Origin: an uncultured Schlesneria sp.
GTDB lineage: Bacteria > Planctomycetota > Planctomycetia > Planctomycetales > Planctomycetaceae
Assembly: GCA_903858935.1 (NCBI GenBank)
Contig: CAIOKO010000089.1
Location: 1-35,421 of the forward strand
Reading direction: 5' to 3'
DNA length: 35,421 bases
A model generated the notes under the pieces. The model made no database searches and was not told the origin of the DNA. It saw nothing but the letters and a program-made list of their open reading frames with translations. The translations under genes were made by a program, and so were the position numbers. Shown here one piece after another: positions 9,097 through 17,569 of this stretch (within the stretch, counting starts at the first letter, position 1; each line of letters opens with the position of its first letter).

Positions 9097-9123
9097 TTCA
9101 TGATTCGATAGAGTGTTCGAAGA

Positions 9124-9155
9124 GCACTTCCTGAGCGAATAAGCTCGGGAAGTGC
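9124..9155 (-). terminator. Hairpin after the DUF1552 gene
   Basis: GCACTTCC (9124-9131) pairs with GGAAGTGC (9148-9155), then GAGC with GCTC after one mismatch, with loop GAATAA. It lies 46 bp past the DUF1552 stop on the minus strand, whose 3' flank begins TCTTCG. Paired with the neighbouring hairpin, it separates two convergent genes. Confidence 0.55.
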
Positions 9156-9201
9156 CACACTATTCTCCCGTCTTCAGGTCGGTTTAACCTCGAAAAGACT
9201 T

Positions 9202-10542
9202 TCAGCCCATCAGGCTGCTCAATGCACCAGTGCTATCTCCCAGGAAAGGAATTTTTACGTCCATTCGTTCGAGCATCGACAACCACAGGTTGCTGATCGG
9301 AGTTTCCTTGGGATATCGGATATGACGTCCCGACCGAATCGTGCCGCCACCTTTGCCAGCGAGCAGGACGGGAAGATCGTCATGGTTATGTGCGTTGCCG
9401 TCCGAATTCGCACTGCCGTAGGCGATCATGCAATGGTCGAGCAGAGTTCCTTCACCTTCAGGAATCGCTTTCAGCTTCTGCAATAGATACGACAATTGAG
9501 TGACGTGGAACTTGTTGATGTCGCGAATCTTTTCCTTCTTCTTCGGATCATTGCCGTGATGCGAAAGTTCATGATGCCCTTCAGAAACACCGATGAACGG
9601 ATAGGCTTTGTTGCTTCCTTCATTGGTCAGCACGAACGAACAAACTCGTGTCGAATCGGTCTGGAAAGCTAGTACTATCAGGTCGCACATGAGCCGAATA
9701 TGTTCCTGGAAATCACCAGGGACTCCCGCAGGAACGGGGTAATCAGGGGCTTTCACTTCCGGAAGCGTCGCGGCGCGCGCGATTCGCTGTTCAATATCTC
9801 GGATCGAACTGAAGTATTCATCGAGCTTCCGCTGATCGCTTTTTCCGATTTTGCCGGCCAGATCGCTGGCATCCTGACGAACAAAATCGAGCACGCTTTG
9901 ACGGAGCTTGTCACGTTTGACTCGATCCGCACCTGCTCCTGCTCCGAACAAGCGTTCGAAGACCAGCTTCGGATTGACTTCCTTCGGAAGCGGCTGCGTG
10001 GCTGATCGCCAGGCCATCGTCGAGGAATAGACACAGCTATAACCCGAGTCGCAATTACCGGCCATAGCGCCTGATTCACAGCCGATCTCCAATGACGCCA
10101 GCCGCGTCTGATCACCAATCCGTGACGCGGCGACCTGATCGACTGACACTCCATTACGAATATCGGTTCCATCGGTCTTAACGGGATGAGCACCCGTCAA
10201 AAACGAAGCCAATGCACGAGCGTGATCCCCTCCACCGTCACCATGAGCCCGGGCACCATCCGCAGTGAGGCCCGTCAGAATCGTAATATCGTCTCGTACG
10301 GGAGCCAGCGATTCGAGAATTGGCGTCAATTCGAATGCACTTCCTTCCGTTGAGGGAGTCCAATCGGCCATATTTTTACCGTTCGGCACGTAAAGGAAGG
10401 CCATCCGATTCGGAGCGGTTTTCGTTGGCGAGGCCTCTTCCGCCCAAGACGCCATCGGCCCCATTGCCTCGAGCCATGGCAGGGCAATCGCGGTACTCAG
10501 GCCTTTCAGGACCAACCTTCGGGAAATGGGATCGCGGTTCAT
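9202..10542 (-). CDS. DUF1552 family exported protein
   Basis: A 446-residue member of DUF1552, a planctomycete/verrucomicrobial family of unknown biochemistry. The N-terminus is a twin-arginine signal (SRRLVLKGLSTAIALPWLEAM). Family-typical stretches are FLYVPNGKNMADW, FLTGAHPVKT, GVSVDQVAA, the Cys-containing CDSGYSCVYSSTMAW and EGHHELSHHG near the C-terminal third. ATG 10542 is preceded by GAGGA at 7 nt. It lies 101 bp downstream of the DUF1592-group gene on the same strand; this pair is a recurring arrangement, so they are probably co-transcribed and act together in the periplasm. It resembles DUF1501 proteins in overall style but not in motif content. Confidence 0.88.
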   Translation of the reverse strand: MNRDPISRRLVLKGLSTAIALPWLEAMGPMASWAEEASPTKTAPNRMAFLYVPNGKNMADWTPSTEGSAFELTPILESLAPVRDDITILTGLTADGARAHGDGGGDHARALASFLTGAHPVKTDGTDIRNGVSVDQVAASRIGDQTRLASLEIGCESGAMAGNCDSGYSCVYSSTMAWRSATQPLPKEVNPKLVFERLFGAGAGADRVKRDKLRQSVLDFVRQDASDLAGKIGKSDQRKLDEYFSSIRDIEQRIARAATLPEVKAPDYPVPAGVPGDFQEHIRLMCDLIVLAFQTDSTRVCSFVLTNEGSNKAYPFIGVSEGHHELSHHGNDPKKKEKIRDINKFHVTQLSYLLQKLKAIPEGEGTLLDHCMIAYGSANSDGNAHNHDDLPVLLAGKGGGTIRSGRHIRYPKETPISNLWLSMLERMDVKIPFLGDSTGALSSLMG

Positions 10543-10643
10543 CGGATGTTCCTCACTTCGTACTTTTGAGGGCGTAGCGGACGATTGTTACGTCCAATCA
10601 GTCGTTATCACTAAAGATTCGGCACAAGGTATTTTGTCGCGTT

Positions 10644-13013
10644 TTATTCGGTTCCGCGACGCATTCGGAATGGGTCGCTTTTCACGATTTCGATAGCAAG
10701 AGTCGAGAATTTGTAGTCGTTTTTCTCGAGCTCCTCCTGGATTTTCTTAATTGAACGTCGGTCGTAATGCTCCAGACCCCGACCCAAGCCATAGGTCATC
10801 AGTTTTTCGGCGAGGTTACGTCCGACTCTTGCATGCTGCTCCTTGAGGATCGACTTTAACTCGACCGGGCCTTGAAACGTCTTTCCGCCAGGTAAAACTC
10901 CTCCGGTTTCAATCGGAAACTCGCCATCTTTTTGACGGAATCCACCGATTGCATTGTAGTTTTCAAATGCAAAACCCAACGGATCCATTTTGGCATGACA
11001 ATTGGCGCAGGCGGGGTTCGCTCGATGTTGCTCCATTCGTTGCCTTAGCGAACCGGTCAATTGGGCTTTATCTCCATCTGGCAATTCAGGTGCATTCGGA
11101 GGTGGCGGAGGAGGTGGAGAACCGAGGATCTGCTCCAGAATCCATCGGCCTCGCTTAACGGGTGATGTCCTGGTGGGATTCGAGGTGACCGTCAGGATGC
11201 TTGCTTGAGTTAATAGTCCACCGCGAAGTTTATCTGGAAGAGTAATACGCTCGAATTCGCGGCCCTGATCACCACGCCGTCGTCCTCGCCGTTCGCCTTC
11301 CGGAGGTTTCGACATGGCGGATTCCAAGCCGTAATGCTGGGCCAGAGGTCGGTTTACAAACGTAAAATCAGCGTCAATCAGTTGATTGATACTCCGGTCC
11401 TCACGAATAATTGCCTGGATGAAGAGTTCTGTTTCCTTCAGCATGGCAGATCGCAATCCTTCATTGAATGTCGGGAAAGCTTTGGGATCGGGCGTGATCG
11501 TTTTCAAGCGACGTAATTGCAACCACTGCATTGCAAAGTTATCAACCAGCGAATTGGACTTTGGATCGGCCAGCATTCGGCGGACCTGGGCGTCAATATT
11601 CGGGGTCAATTCACCCTTGCCTGCCAATGCAAACAATTCGTCATCGGGCATTGAGCTCCAGAGAAAATAAGACATCCGTGAAGCGAGTTGAAACTCATCC
11701 AGAGCATTGGGTTCAGGATTTTCGGGCCGGTCGTCGAGTTCCAGACGGAACAAAAACTTGGGTGAGACTAACACAGCCTGCATGGCCCGCTGTATGGCGG
11801 CTTCCCAAATCAGACCTTCATCTAATGCGTTTGTTACCAGAACAACCAACCGCTCAACCTCCGCTGGTGTCGCTGGTCTGCGATAGGCTCGACTGACAAA
11901 TCGAGTCAAGATTTCTCGTGCCTGATCCGGTTTTAACTTATCTGCCTGACAGGCCAAAAGTCGCTTGTGAGAGAGAGGGACCATGTCACTGGGCCCTTCC
12001 AGTTCAAACCATTCGACGAATAGGGCTCGCTTGGCTTCTTCTGGCTTTTCGACGGCAGCGTCAGCGAATTCATTGAGGAAAGTGACTGAAATTCGGTGCT
12101 CGCCTGAACCGATTTGAACGGGCTTTGCTTCGTAGACCCGTTTGTCCTTGTCCTGACCGGTGGCTTTGACTTCCACTGTTTCAATATCATTGTCATCGAC
12201 CTGGAATGCGACTTTGACAGGTTCATCACCCACTTGGCGCCCCCAGCCTCGAAAGCGGAATTTGTATTCACCTTCGACCGTCAGTTTATGAGAAATCGAA
12301 AGTTTTCCAACGGTATCCAACTTACGAAACGGGACTTCGAACGCCTCTTTTTGGGTTGTCTGAAGAAACGTGGCGACCGAACGTCGCTTAGGGGGCTTTG
12401 GTGGCTCGCCGATCAGAATTGCTTTTTGGACGATCGATTCAGCGGCCGCCAGATACCGTTCCATCAACACAGGCGACATTGTTAAAACGTCTCCAATGTT
12501 ATCGAAACCATGGCCAATATCGTCCGACGGAAAGTCCTCTGCAGCGTTGAAATCGATCATCATCAAATCTCGCACGGTATTATTGTACTCGGTGCGATTC
12601 AGTCGGCGAACGGTGACTCGGCCAGGGTCTGGCTTTGCGTGAAGATCAATCTCGTCGAAAAGACCATTGACGATTCCGATAAACTGATCGATTTCTGCCT
12701 GGTCTGGTCGGGGTTTCTCGTGTGGAGGCATCTGGCCGTTAGAGGCCATTTCCACGACATTTTCCCACACTGAACGCCGTTTGACGATTGAATCGGCGTC
12801 TTTGTCGATTACCAGATTCAGATCCGCCTTGGGATCTTTATCACCATGACATTCGATGCAATGCTTGTTGATGAAGGCCATACCCTCATTAGAAAAGCGG
12901 CTGGCCAAAGGTGAAGCATCAGCCGCCATGATCACGACCGCCGTGCTTGTTAACACAGTCGAGACAGCAGCAATCAAAAGTAAAAATGCCAGCGCAGAGC
13001 GTGAGAAATTCAT
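10644..13013 (-). CDS. DUF1592-group planctomycete cytochrome-type protein
   Basis: A 789-residue exported protein with the domain series usually called PSCyt/DUF1587-DUF1595-DUF1592-DUF1588-DUF1585. A c-type heme motif CIECH (residues 52-56) follows a signal peptide (SALAFLLLIAAVSTVLTSTAVVIMA). RRLNRTEYNNTVRDL marks DUF1587, YRRPATPAEVERLV marks DUF1595, RMSYFLWSSMPDDEL marks DUF1592, and a second heme-type motif CANCH (near 668) followed by MDPLGFAFENYNAIG marks DUF1588. A carbohydrate-binding-like insert lies at about 225-345. I chose ATG 13013 because it sits right before the signal peptide; an upstream GTG (13058) adds 15 residues without a signal. No strong Shine-Dalgarno site precedes either. 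It heads a two-gene unit with the DUF1552 gene and is presumed to be a periplasmic redox protein; the substrate is unknown. Confidence 0.88.
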   Translation of the reverse strand: MNFSRSALAFLLLIAAVSTVLTSTAVVIMAADASPLASRFSNEGMAFINKHCIECHGDKDPKADLNLVIDKDADSIVKRRSVWENVVEMASNGQMPPHEKPRPDQAEIDQFIGIVNGLFDEIDLHAKPDPGRVTVRRLNRTEYNNTVRDLMMIDFNAAEDFPSDDIGHGFDNIGDVLTMSPVLMERYLAAAESIVQKAILIGEPPKPPKRRSVATFLQTTQKEAFEVPFRKLDTVGKLSISHKLTVEGEYKFRFRGWGRQVGDEPVKVAFQVDDNDIETVEVKATGQDKDKRVYEAKPVQIGSGEHRISVTFLNEFADAAVEKPEEAKRALFVEWFELEGPSDMVPLSHKRLLACQADKLKPDQAREILTRFVSRAYRRPATPAEVERLVVLVTNALDEGLIWEAAIQRAMQAVLVSPKFLFRLELDDRPENPEPNALDEFQLASRMSYFLWSSMPDDELFALAGKGELTPNIDAQVRRMLADPKSNSLVDNFAMQWLQLRRLKTITPDPKAFPTFNEGLRSAMLKETELFIQAIIREDRSINQLIDADFTFVNRPLAQHYGLESAMSKPPEGERRGRRRGDQGREFERITLPDKLRGGLLTQASILTVTSNPTRTSPVKRGRWILEQILGSPPPPPPPNAPELPDGDKAQLTGSLRQRMEQHRANPACANCHAKMDPLGFAFENYNAIGGFRQKDGEFPIETGGVLPGGKTFQGPVELKSILKEQHARVGRNLAEKLMTYGLGRGLEHYDRRSIKKIQEELEKNDYKFSTLAIEIVKSDPFRMRRGTE

Positions 13014-13236
13014 AGGTTTGTCGGATGGAGCATATTCGGGAGGGAGTGCTAACTGCACATAACACGGCAGGATTCACGCACGCAATCGTATCGGAATTCT
13101 CTGTTGTAAACCAGCAAATTCAATCCATCAGATCAACATTTCAGGTGGCATTAATTTCTCGAAGTAAAATTCTCCTTTGATTTCAAATGGTACACTACTG
13201 CTTTTTCGTTGGGCTGTTGCCTCTTTCAGGGCGATT

Positions 13237-14328
13237 TTATTGAAATTGTCGAGTGCAGGTTTGATTTGCCAACGACCATTCGAAGATTGTTCCGTTAAAG
13301 CTGCCAGAGATCAGTTTCTCATTTGAGGCAGTGAAAACCAAACTTCGGATGACCCCAAGTTGGCCTTTAAGTCGGATTGGTGGTTGCTCAGGTTCGGTTA
13401 GATTCCAAACACGAATGATTTCATCGAAACCGCCAACAGCAAGTTTGTCACCGTCACTCGAAAATGCCATGGATCTTGCAAATTCCAGTTTGATTTTTTC
13501 TTGCCATATTCGCTGACCGGTGAAGGTATCAAAAACCTGAACTCCACCACCGAGGTCTCCCACGGAAAGCCGATCCCCGAGCGCCGACCAAGTGACACAC
13601 TGACAACTTCGCTCAATTTGATCAAACGAGATTTTGCCCTCGCCGGTTTGTGCGTTACAAATGTAAGGGGGCTCTACTTTAGACGCAACAAACACTCGTT
13701 GGCCATCTGGACTGAGGCAATTCATATGGCTGATTGGGCCGACATTAATCGTCCAGCGACGTGGCTTGGAGCCTGTCAAGTCCCATCCGACCCCATCCCC
13801 TTCGCTGCTAAAACTCATTGCCACGTTTCCGTCCAGAGAAATGTAGACGCTTGCGTCAGTGAACGGTTCTAACTTCAGTTCTTCGGCAACGACGATTTGA
13901 TCATCCCTGATAACATCAACCCGATGATGTACTCGCCCCTCTTCAGCCCATTCTTCCAGCATGACAATCGTAGAAGCCTGAGATGACATCGCGACCGCGA
14001 CAATATCGTTTGGAACCGGTTGAGAAGTTAAGGCGCCAGTCTCAAGCGAGATTTGACTTAACTTTCCTGTCATTGCATGTGTAAACAGCGTCAATTTTTT
14101 TTGATCGATCGCCAGATTCATTACTGGCATGACATCATTTATTGAGGTATCCGACGTTTTCGAGGATAAATGCATATTAAATAATGAGCTTGCTTGCCAA
14201 AGTGACGTTGTCACAAGTCCCACAGTGAAGGTGATAATAAAAAGCTCGCGCAGAGCTCCGAGGTATAACACCCCCCGTCGGCGGATCGAATTTATATTTC
14301 GTTCCATTACCTTCTGAGATCGCAACAC
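13237..14328 (-). CDS. Membrane-anchored WD40 repeat protein
   Basis: A 363-residue protein with one N-terminal transmembrane segment (LFIITFTVGLVTTSLW, about residues 29-44) and a C-terminal beta-propeller. Recognisable WD-type repeats are CVTWSALGDRLSVGDLGG, ARSMAFSSDGDKLAVGGF and VIRSLVFTASNEKLISGSF, with VWNL/EWSL endings; earlier blades are degenerate. The start is GTG 14328, set by an ideal AAGGAG six nucleotides upstream; a longer ATG frame from 14391 has nothing comparable. WD40 propellers are protein-interaction scaffolds, so a sensory or scaffolding role at the membrane is inferred, not shown. It stands alone between the DUF1592 gene and the rRNA methyltransferase. Confidence 0.8.
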   Translation of the reverse strand: MLRSQKVMERNINSIRRRGVLYLGALRELFIITFTVGLVTTSLWQASSLFNMHLSSKTSDTSINDVMPVMNLAIDQKKLTLFTHAMTGKLSQISLETGALTSQPVPNDIVAVAMSSQASTIVMLEEWAEEGRVHHRVDVIRDDQIVVAEELKLEPFTDASVYISLDGNVAMSFSSEGDGVGWDLTGSKPRRWTINVGPISHMNCLSPDGQRVFVASKVEPPYICNAQTGEGKISFDQIERSCQCVTWSALGDRLSVGDLGGGVQVFDTFTGQRIWQEKIKLEFARSMAFSSDGDKLAVGGFDEIIRVWNLTEPEQPPIRLKGQLGVIRSLVFTASNEKLISGSFNGTIFEWSLANQTCTRQFQ

Positions 14329-14334
14329 GGAAAT

Positions 14335-14340
14335 CTCCTT
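14335..14340 (-). promoter_or_regulatory. Shine-Dalgarno site fixing a GTG start
   Basis: AAGGAG on the minus strand, six nucleotides before GTG 14328. It selects that GTG over the upstream ATG at 14391 and the downstream ATG at 14307. Confidence 0.75.
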
Positions 14341-14852
14341 AATGCCGTTAATCCACTTAGCTTCCCTGACAGAGATTGAACTTGCCGACATTCAACCGCT
14401 TTAAGGGGGCTGGTTCCATTAACGTTGTGCTAACGCGGTCATCTTCCAAACCTCATTTTGCGGTTTGCACCGTTGAGGTAGAGCCGATGCAAATGCAGAC
14501 CGTGTGCCAGTTCGTGTCGGGGATTTCCGAAGGACCTTTAAGTTTAGACTAAATAAAGACTTTCGACTTACAATCGTCTAACCTGGGCTTGTTCATCCGA
14601 CGTCATACGTTCGGCATACCGTAACCAGCGAATCGGCAACAATGCGGTGATGTTACGCTTCATGTTGATTTCGCCGACGAGCGAATTTCCAGCAACGCTG
14701 ACGACACATTTCCATGCTCGTCTTCAAATCGAAAACGATGTTAAAGTCTCACGGCTGGTAAAAGGTGCCCCGAATCGACCACAATCGAGAAAATAGGTTC
14801 CGCGAAGAGTCTTCTACGGTTACGCCAATCAACGGGCCAGAAAGTTTGTGTC
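14341..14852. other. Intergenic, no gene seen
   Basis: This gap lies between the divergent WD40 and methyltransferase genes and must hold both promoters. I see only a short inverted repeat (ACCTCA facing TGAGGT, about 14449-14480) and an AT-rich patch near 14538-14576. No RNA gene or convincing promoter hexamer pair was recognised. Confidence 0.5.
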
Positions 14853-15608
14853 ATGCGGTCGAAAGAATTGGTAATTTGCGGCTTGAAGGCAGTTCGCTCA
14901 CGATTCGAAGTTGATTCAGATTCAGTGAAGCGTCTGTTCTTCAATCGCGCAACGGCGGTGCATGTCGGTGACCTCTGCCGTTGGATGGCTCAGGAACGAC
15001 TTGTTTATCGCTGCGTTGAAACGGACGAACTGGAGCGGATTTCAGGTTCAATCCACCACGGCGGAATCGTCGTGGTGGTGGAGCCACCCGAACTTCGAAT
15101 TCCGACTCTGGATGAGGTTCGTCACTGGTCATCTCAGCAAGAGACGCTTTTACTACTGGACCGAATCAGCAACGTACATAATCTCGGAGCGATTATTCGG
15201 TCTGCTGCGTTCTTCGGTGTTACGAAGCTCATCATCCCGGATCATCCCCAAGCCGCGTTTCCGACCGAAGCGACGTATCGAGTGGCAGAAGGTGGGCTTG
15301 ATCACGTCGAGGTTTTATGTGTTGACCATCTTGCTGGCTTTATCCGAGCAATCCGACCGTTTTATTTTACCGTCGGCGCGGCAACGCGTGGCGGCAGACC
15401 TGATCTTGTTCGAATGACAGACCGACCACGCGCACTTGTGTTGGGTAACGAAGAGCAGGGACTTTCGCCCGAAGTCGCAACCGCTTGCGAACAATTGATT
15501 ACATTAGAAGGGGTCGGTCGCGTTGAATCGCTGAATGTCTCTGCGACAGCAGCAATTTTAATCTGGGAATGTACTCGCCCCCAAGTCTCATCACCTTCAA
15601 AATACTGA
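14853..15608 (+). CDS. SpoU/TrmH-family RNA 2'-O-ribose methyltransferase
   Basis: A 251-residue SPOUT methyltransferase that uses S-adenosylmethionine to 2'-O-methylate rRNA or tRNA. All three family motifs are present: NLGAIIRSA at 110-118 (with the catalytic-site Arg116), LVLGNEEQGL at 195-204, and ESLNVSATAAIL at 225-236, which together form the knotted SAM site. Residues 1-75 fit the substrate-binding domain that precedes the SpoU fold (ICGLKAVRS, LVYRCVETDELERISG, HHGGIVVVV), as in RlmB-type enzymes. The length is normal. The target nucleotide cannot be inferred, so no gene symbol is given. It is transcribed alone; no clear terminator follows. Confidence 0.9.
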   Translation: MRSKELVICGLKAVRSRFEVDSDSVKRLFFNRATAVHVGDLCRWMAQERLVYRCVETDELERISGSIHHGGIVVVVEPPELRIPTLDEVRHWSSQQETLLLLDRISNVHNLGAIIRSAAFFGVTKLIIPDHPQAAFPTEATYRVAEGGLDHVEVLCVDHLAGFIRAIRPFYFTVGAATRGGRPDLVRMTDRPRALVLGNEEQGLSPEVATACEQLITLEGVGRVESLNVSATAAILIWECTRPQVSSPSKY

Positions 15609-16130
15609 GAACTCCGTTCAAAAGCGCAAAGATCGTTGGCAGGCTTAGTCAATAATTTTACGACCAGATTTCGACAGTCTCACGAGTCCAAGCAGGATCT
15701 CATCGCGCAGCCTTAATTGGTGATCCGAAATTCTTAAAACGGTGGCCATTTCGCTCGACTCCATCTCCAACCCGTCAATTTATATCAGTTATTCCAGTTC
15801 GACTGGCTAAACCGAATGCATCAGAGTCTTCACGCGATGTTGGACGATTCTACCCGCGTGTGGTGCATTTGCCTTGCAGAGTGGTGGCAAATATTGCCGA
15901 TCTTGACGAAAGGTTGGGGTGAACTGAGCGGATCAAGGCTCGAGAGAGCCATGGATGGTGAAATCGCGATGGAACGCAGCGCGTGAATCTACGCGCTTTG
16001 GCTCAAGTTGGCGGACCTTGACGGTCGATTCTGATTGATAACGGAAATTCGCCGTTGCGGACCCGCACAGACACCCATCGTGACCGACCACTTTGACATG
16101 CCGTTCTGACAGGGATTAAGGGACCGATTG
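15609..16130. other. Intergenic, no gene seen
   Basis: The gap upstream of the YTV gene. Small hairpins are present (GGCTC-GAGA-GAGCC at about 15934; AGCGCGT/ACGCGCT at 15978-15997), but neither sits where a terminator or riboswitch is expected. AAGGGA at 16118-16123 is the likely ribosome-binding site of the next gene. Confidence 0.5.
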
Positions 16131-17492
16131 ATGAGACACGCATTCTGGATCGTCGTAGCGAGCATGCTGGCGCTTGCGTCCGACGCACGAGTCGAGGCCT
16201 CGTATTGCGGGGCGGCCAGCTACAAGTGTTGTTCCTCAGAGGCGTGTGCGCCCTGTGGGGATTACTGCGCCGCGAAGAGCTGCTGCGGGACCCGCTATAA
16301 AAAGGTCCGTGAAACCGTCTACGAACAGAAGGTGGTGAATCGCTGCCGGACTGTTTACGACCAGGTTACCGAACAATACCCGGTCACCTGCACGAGAAAC
16401 GTTCACGAAACGTGCTATCGCGACGAGTGTTACACCGTTTGCAAGCCCGTCTATCAAACGTGCTACCGCGATGTCAGCTGCACAGTCAAGAAGCCATGTT
16501 TCCAGACATGTTACAAAGACGTTTGCTGCACGATCCGAAAGCCATGCTATCAGACATGCTATCGAGACGTTTGCTGTACAATCCGCAAACCCTGCTATCA
16601 GACATGCTATCGAGACGTTTGCTGCACCGTATGCAAGCCTGTTTGCGAAACCAAATATCGTGAAGTTTGCTGCACGACATATCGCACGGAAACCCAAACC
16701 TGTTACCGCGATGTCTGTTACACGGTTTGCAAGCCAGTTTGCGAAACCAAAGAAGTTACCGTCTGTACCGGTGACTGGGTGACGGAAACGAAACAAGTTC
16801 CTGGTCCGATCGTCAAGAAGTGCATCAGCGATCCTGGAACGTGGGGATGGAATCCTTTAAGTAACTCTTGCGAATACAAACAGGGATGCTGCCATACCGC
16901 ATGCGAACAAACCTGCCGTACCGTCACCTGCAGGCGCTGGGTTCCTCGCACTGAAACGCGACAAGTTACCTGCACTCGAATGGAGCAGGAAGTTCGTCAC
17001 TGCCAACAACCTTACACCGTTTGCCGTAAGATTCCTGAGACCGTCGTAAAGCAAGTTCCGTACACCTGCGTTCGTTACGAACGGCACACGGTTACCAAGC
17101 AAGTTCCTTACACAACCTGCTCTTGGACTTGTGAGACCATCACCAAGAAGGTTCCTTACACTACCTGCTCGTGGACCTGTGAAACGATCACCAAGAAGGT
17201 ACCTTACACAACCTGCTCGTGGACCTGTGAAACCATCACCAAGAAGGTCCCTTATGTTACCTGCACCATGACTCAGGAAGTGCGAACCCGCAAGGTTCCT
17301 TACACAACCTGCCGTCAGGTCTGTGAAACGAAGATGGTTTGTAAAACCAAATGTGTCCCTCGGCAAATCGTCGAATCGGAAGTGGTTTGTGTCCCACGCA
17401 AGATCTGCCGTAAAGTCCCTGTTCAGACCGCATGTTCCTCTGATCCCTGCCAGGGTGGAGCGATTGGTGTTCCAGGTCAGTGTGGTCACTGA
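16131..17492 (+). CDS. Cysteine-rich YTV-type repeat protein, probable cell-wall component
   Basis: A 453-residue secreted protein, extremely rich in Cys, Tyr, Thr and basic residues. A signal peptide (HAFWIVVASMLALASDARVEA) is followed almost entirely by 16-residue repeats of two kinds: CYRDVCCTIRKPCYQT-like units (about residues 98-209) and KKVPYTTCSWTCETIT-like units (about 307-402). These match the planctomycete YTV repeat family, reported as disulfide-rich cell-surface proteins. A non-repeat segment (about 225-260, with GTWGWNPLSNSCEYKQGCC) separates the arrays. ATG 16131 follows AAGGGA. I infer an extracytoplasmic, disulfide-crosslinked structural protein; the sequence shows no catalytic motif. 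A strong bidirectional hairpin ends the gene. Confidence 0.82.
   Translation: MRHAFWIVVASMLALASDARVEASYCGAASYKCCSSEACAPCGDYCAAKSCCGTRYKKVRETVYEQKVVNRCRTVYDQVTEQYPVTCTRNVHETCYRDECYTVCKPVYQTCYRDVSCTVKKPCFQTCYKDVCCTIRKPCYQTCYRDVCCTIRKPCYQTCYRDVCCTVCKPVCETKYREVCCTTYRTETQTCYRDVCYTVCKPVCETKEVTVCTGDWVTETKQVPGPIVKKCISDPGTWGWNPLSNSCEYKQGCCHTACEQTCRTVTCRRWVPRTETRQVTCTRMEQEVRHCQQPYTVCRKIPETVVKQVPYTCVRYERHTVTKQVPYTTCSWTCETITKKVPYTTCSWTCETITKKVPYTTCSWTCETITKKVPYVTCTMTQEVRTRKVPYTTCRQVCETKMVCKTKCVPRQIVESEVVCVPRKICRKVPVQTACSSDPCQGGAIGVPGQCGH
16422..16757 (+). repeat. 48-bp tandem repeats inside the YTV gene, first array
   Basis: Seven in-frame 48-bp units start at 16422, 16470, 16518, 16566, 16614, 16662 and 16710, each opening GA(C/T/A) and encoding a CYRD-VCC-type 16-residue unit. 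The units at 16518, 16566 and 16614 are the most alike (shared GACGTTTGCTG, GCTATCAGACATGCTATCGA), suggesting recent duplication. Confidence 0.85.
17049..17336 (+). repeat. 48-bp tandem repeats inside the YTV gene, second array
   Basis: Six in-frame 48-bp units start at 17049, 17097, 17145, 17193, 17241 and 17289, encoding (K/R)(K/Q)VPYTTC units. The units at 17097-17240 are nearly identical at DNA level. The unit length equals that of the first array although the repeat sequence differs. Confidence 0.85.
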
Positions 17493-17523
17493 TTGATTGC
17501 GGACCGGAAGTTGAGATGAGATG

Positions 17524-17558
17524 GCCGGAGGTGGTTTTCAAAAACCCACCTCCGGCTT
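17524..17558. terminator. Bidirectional terminator between YTV gene and ribD
   Basis: A perfect 11-bp GC-rich stem: GCCGGAGGTGG (17524-17534) with CCACCTCCGGC (17546-17556), loop TTTTCAAAAAC. It lies between two convergent genes, 32 bp past the YTV stop and 14 bp before the ribD stop. The 3' flank on the plus strand is TTCATTTATT. Confidence 0.8.
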
Positions 17559-17569
17559 CATTTATTGAG

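Noticed and set aside
15978-15997. AGCGCGT/ACGCGCT hairpin
   Set aside because: Only 7 bp, no poly-T, and no gene end nearby, so no role can be supported.
16093-16121. TTGACA with TTAAGG 17 bp away as a promoter for the YTV gene
   Set aside because: The -10 match is poor and it would overlap the ribosome-binding site and start codon.
16236-17489. Long minus-strand frames opposite the YTV gene
   Set aside because: They are mirror frames produced by the 48-bp repeats and biased codon composition; the plus-strand protein has a signal peptide and the known repeat motif.
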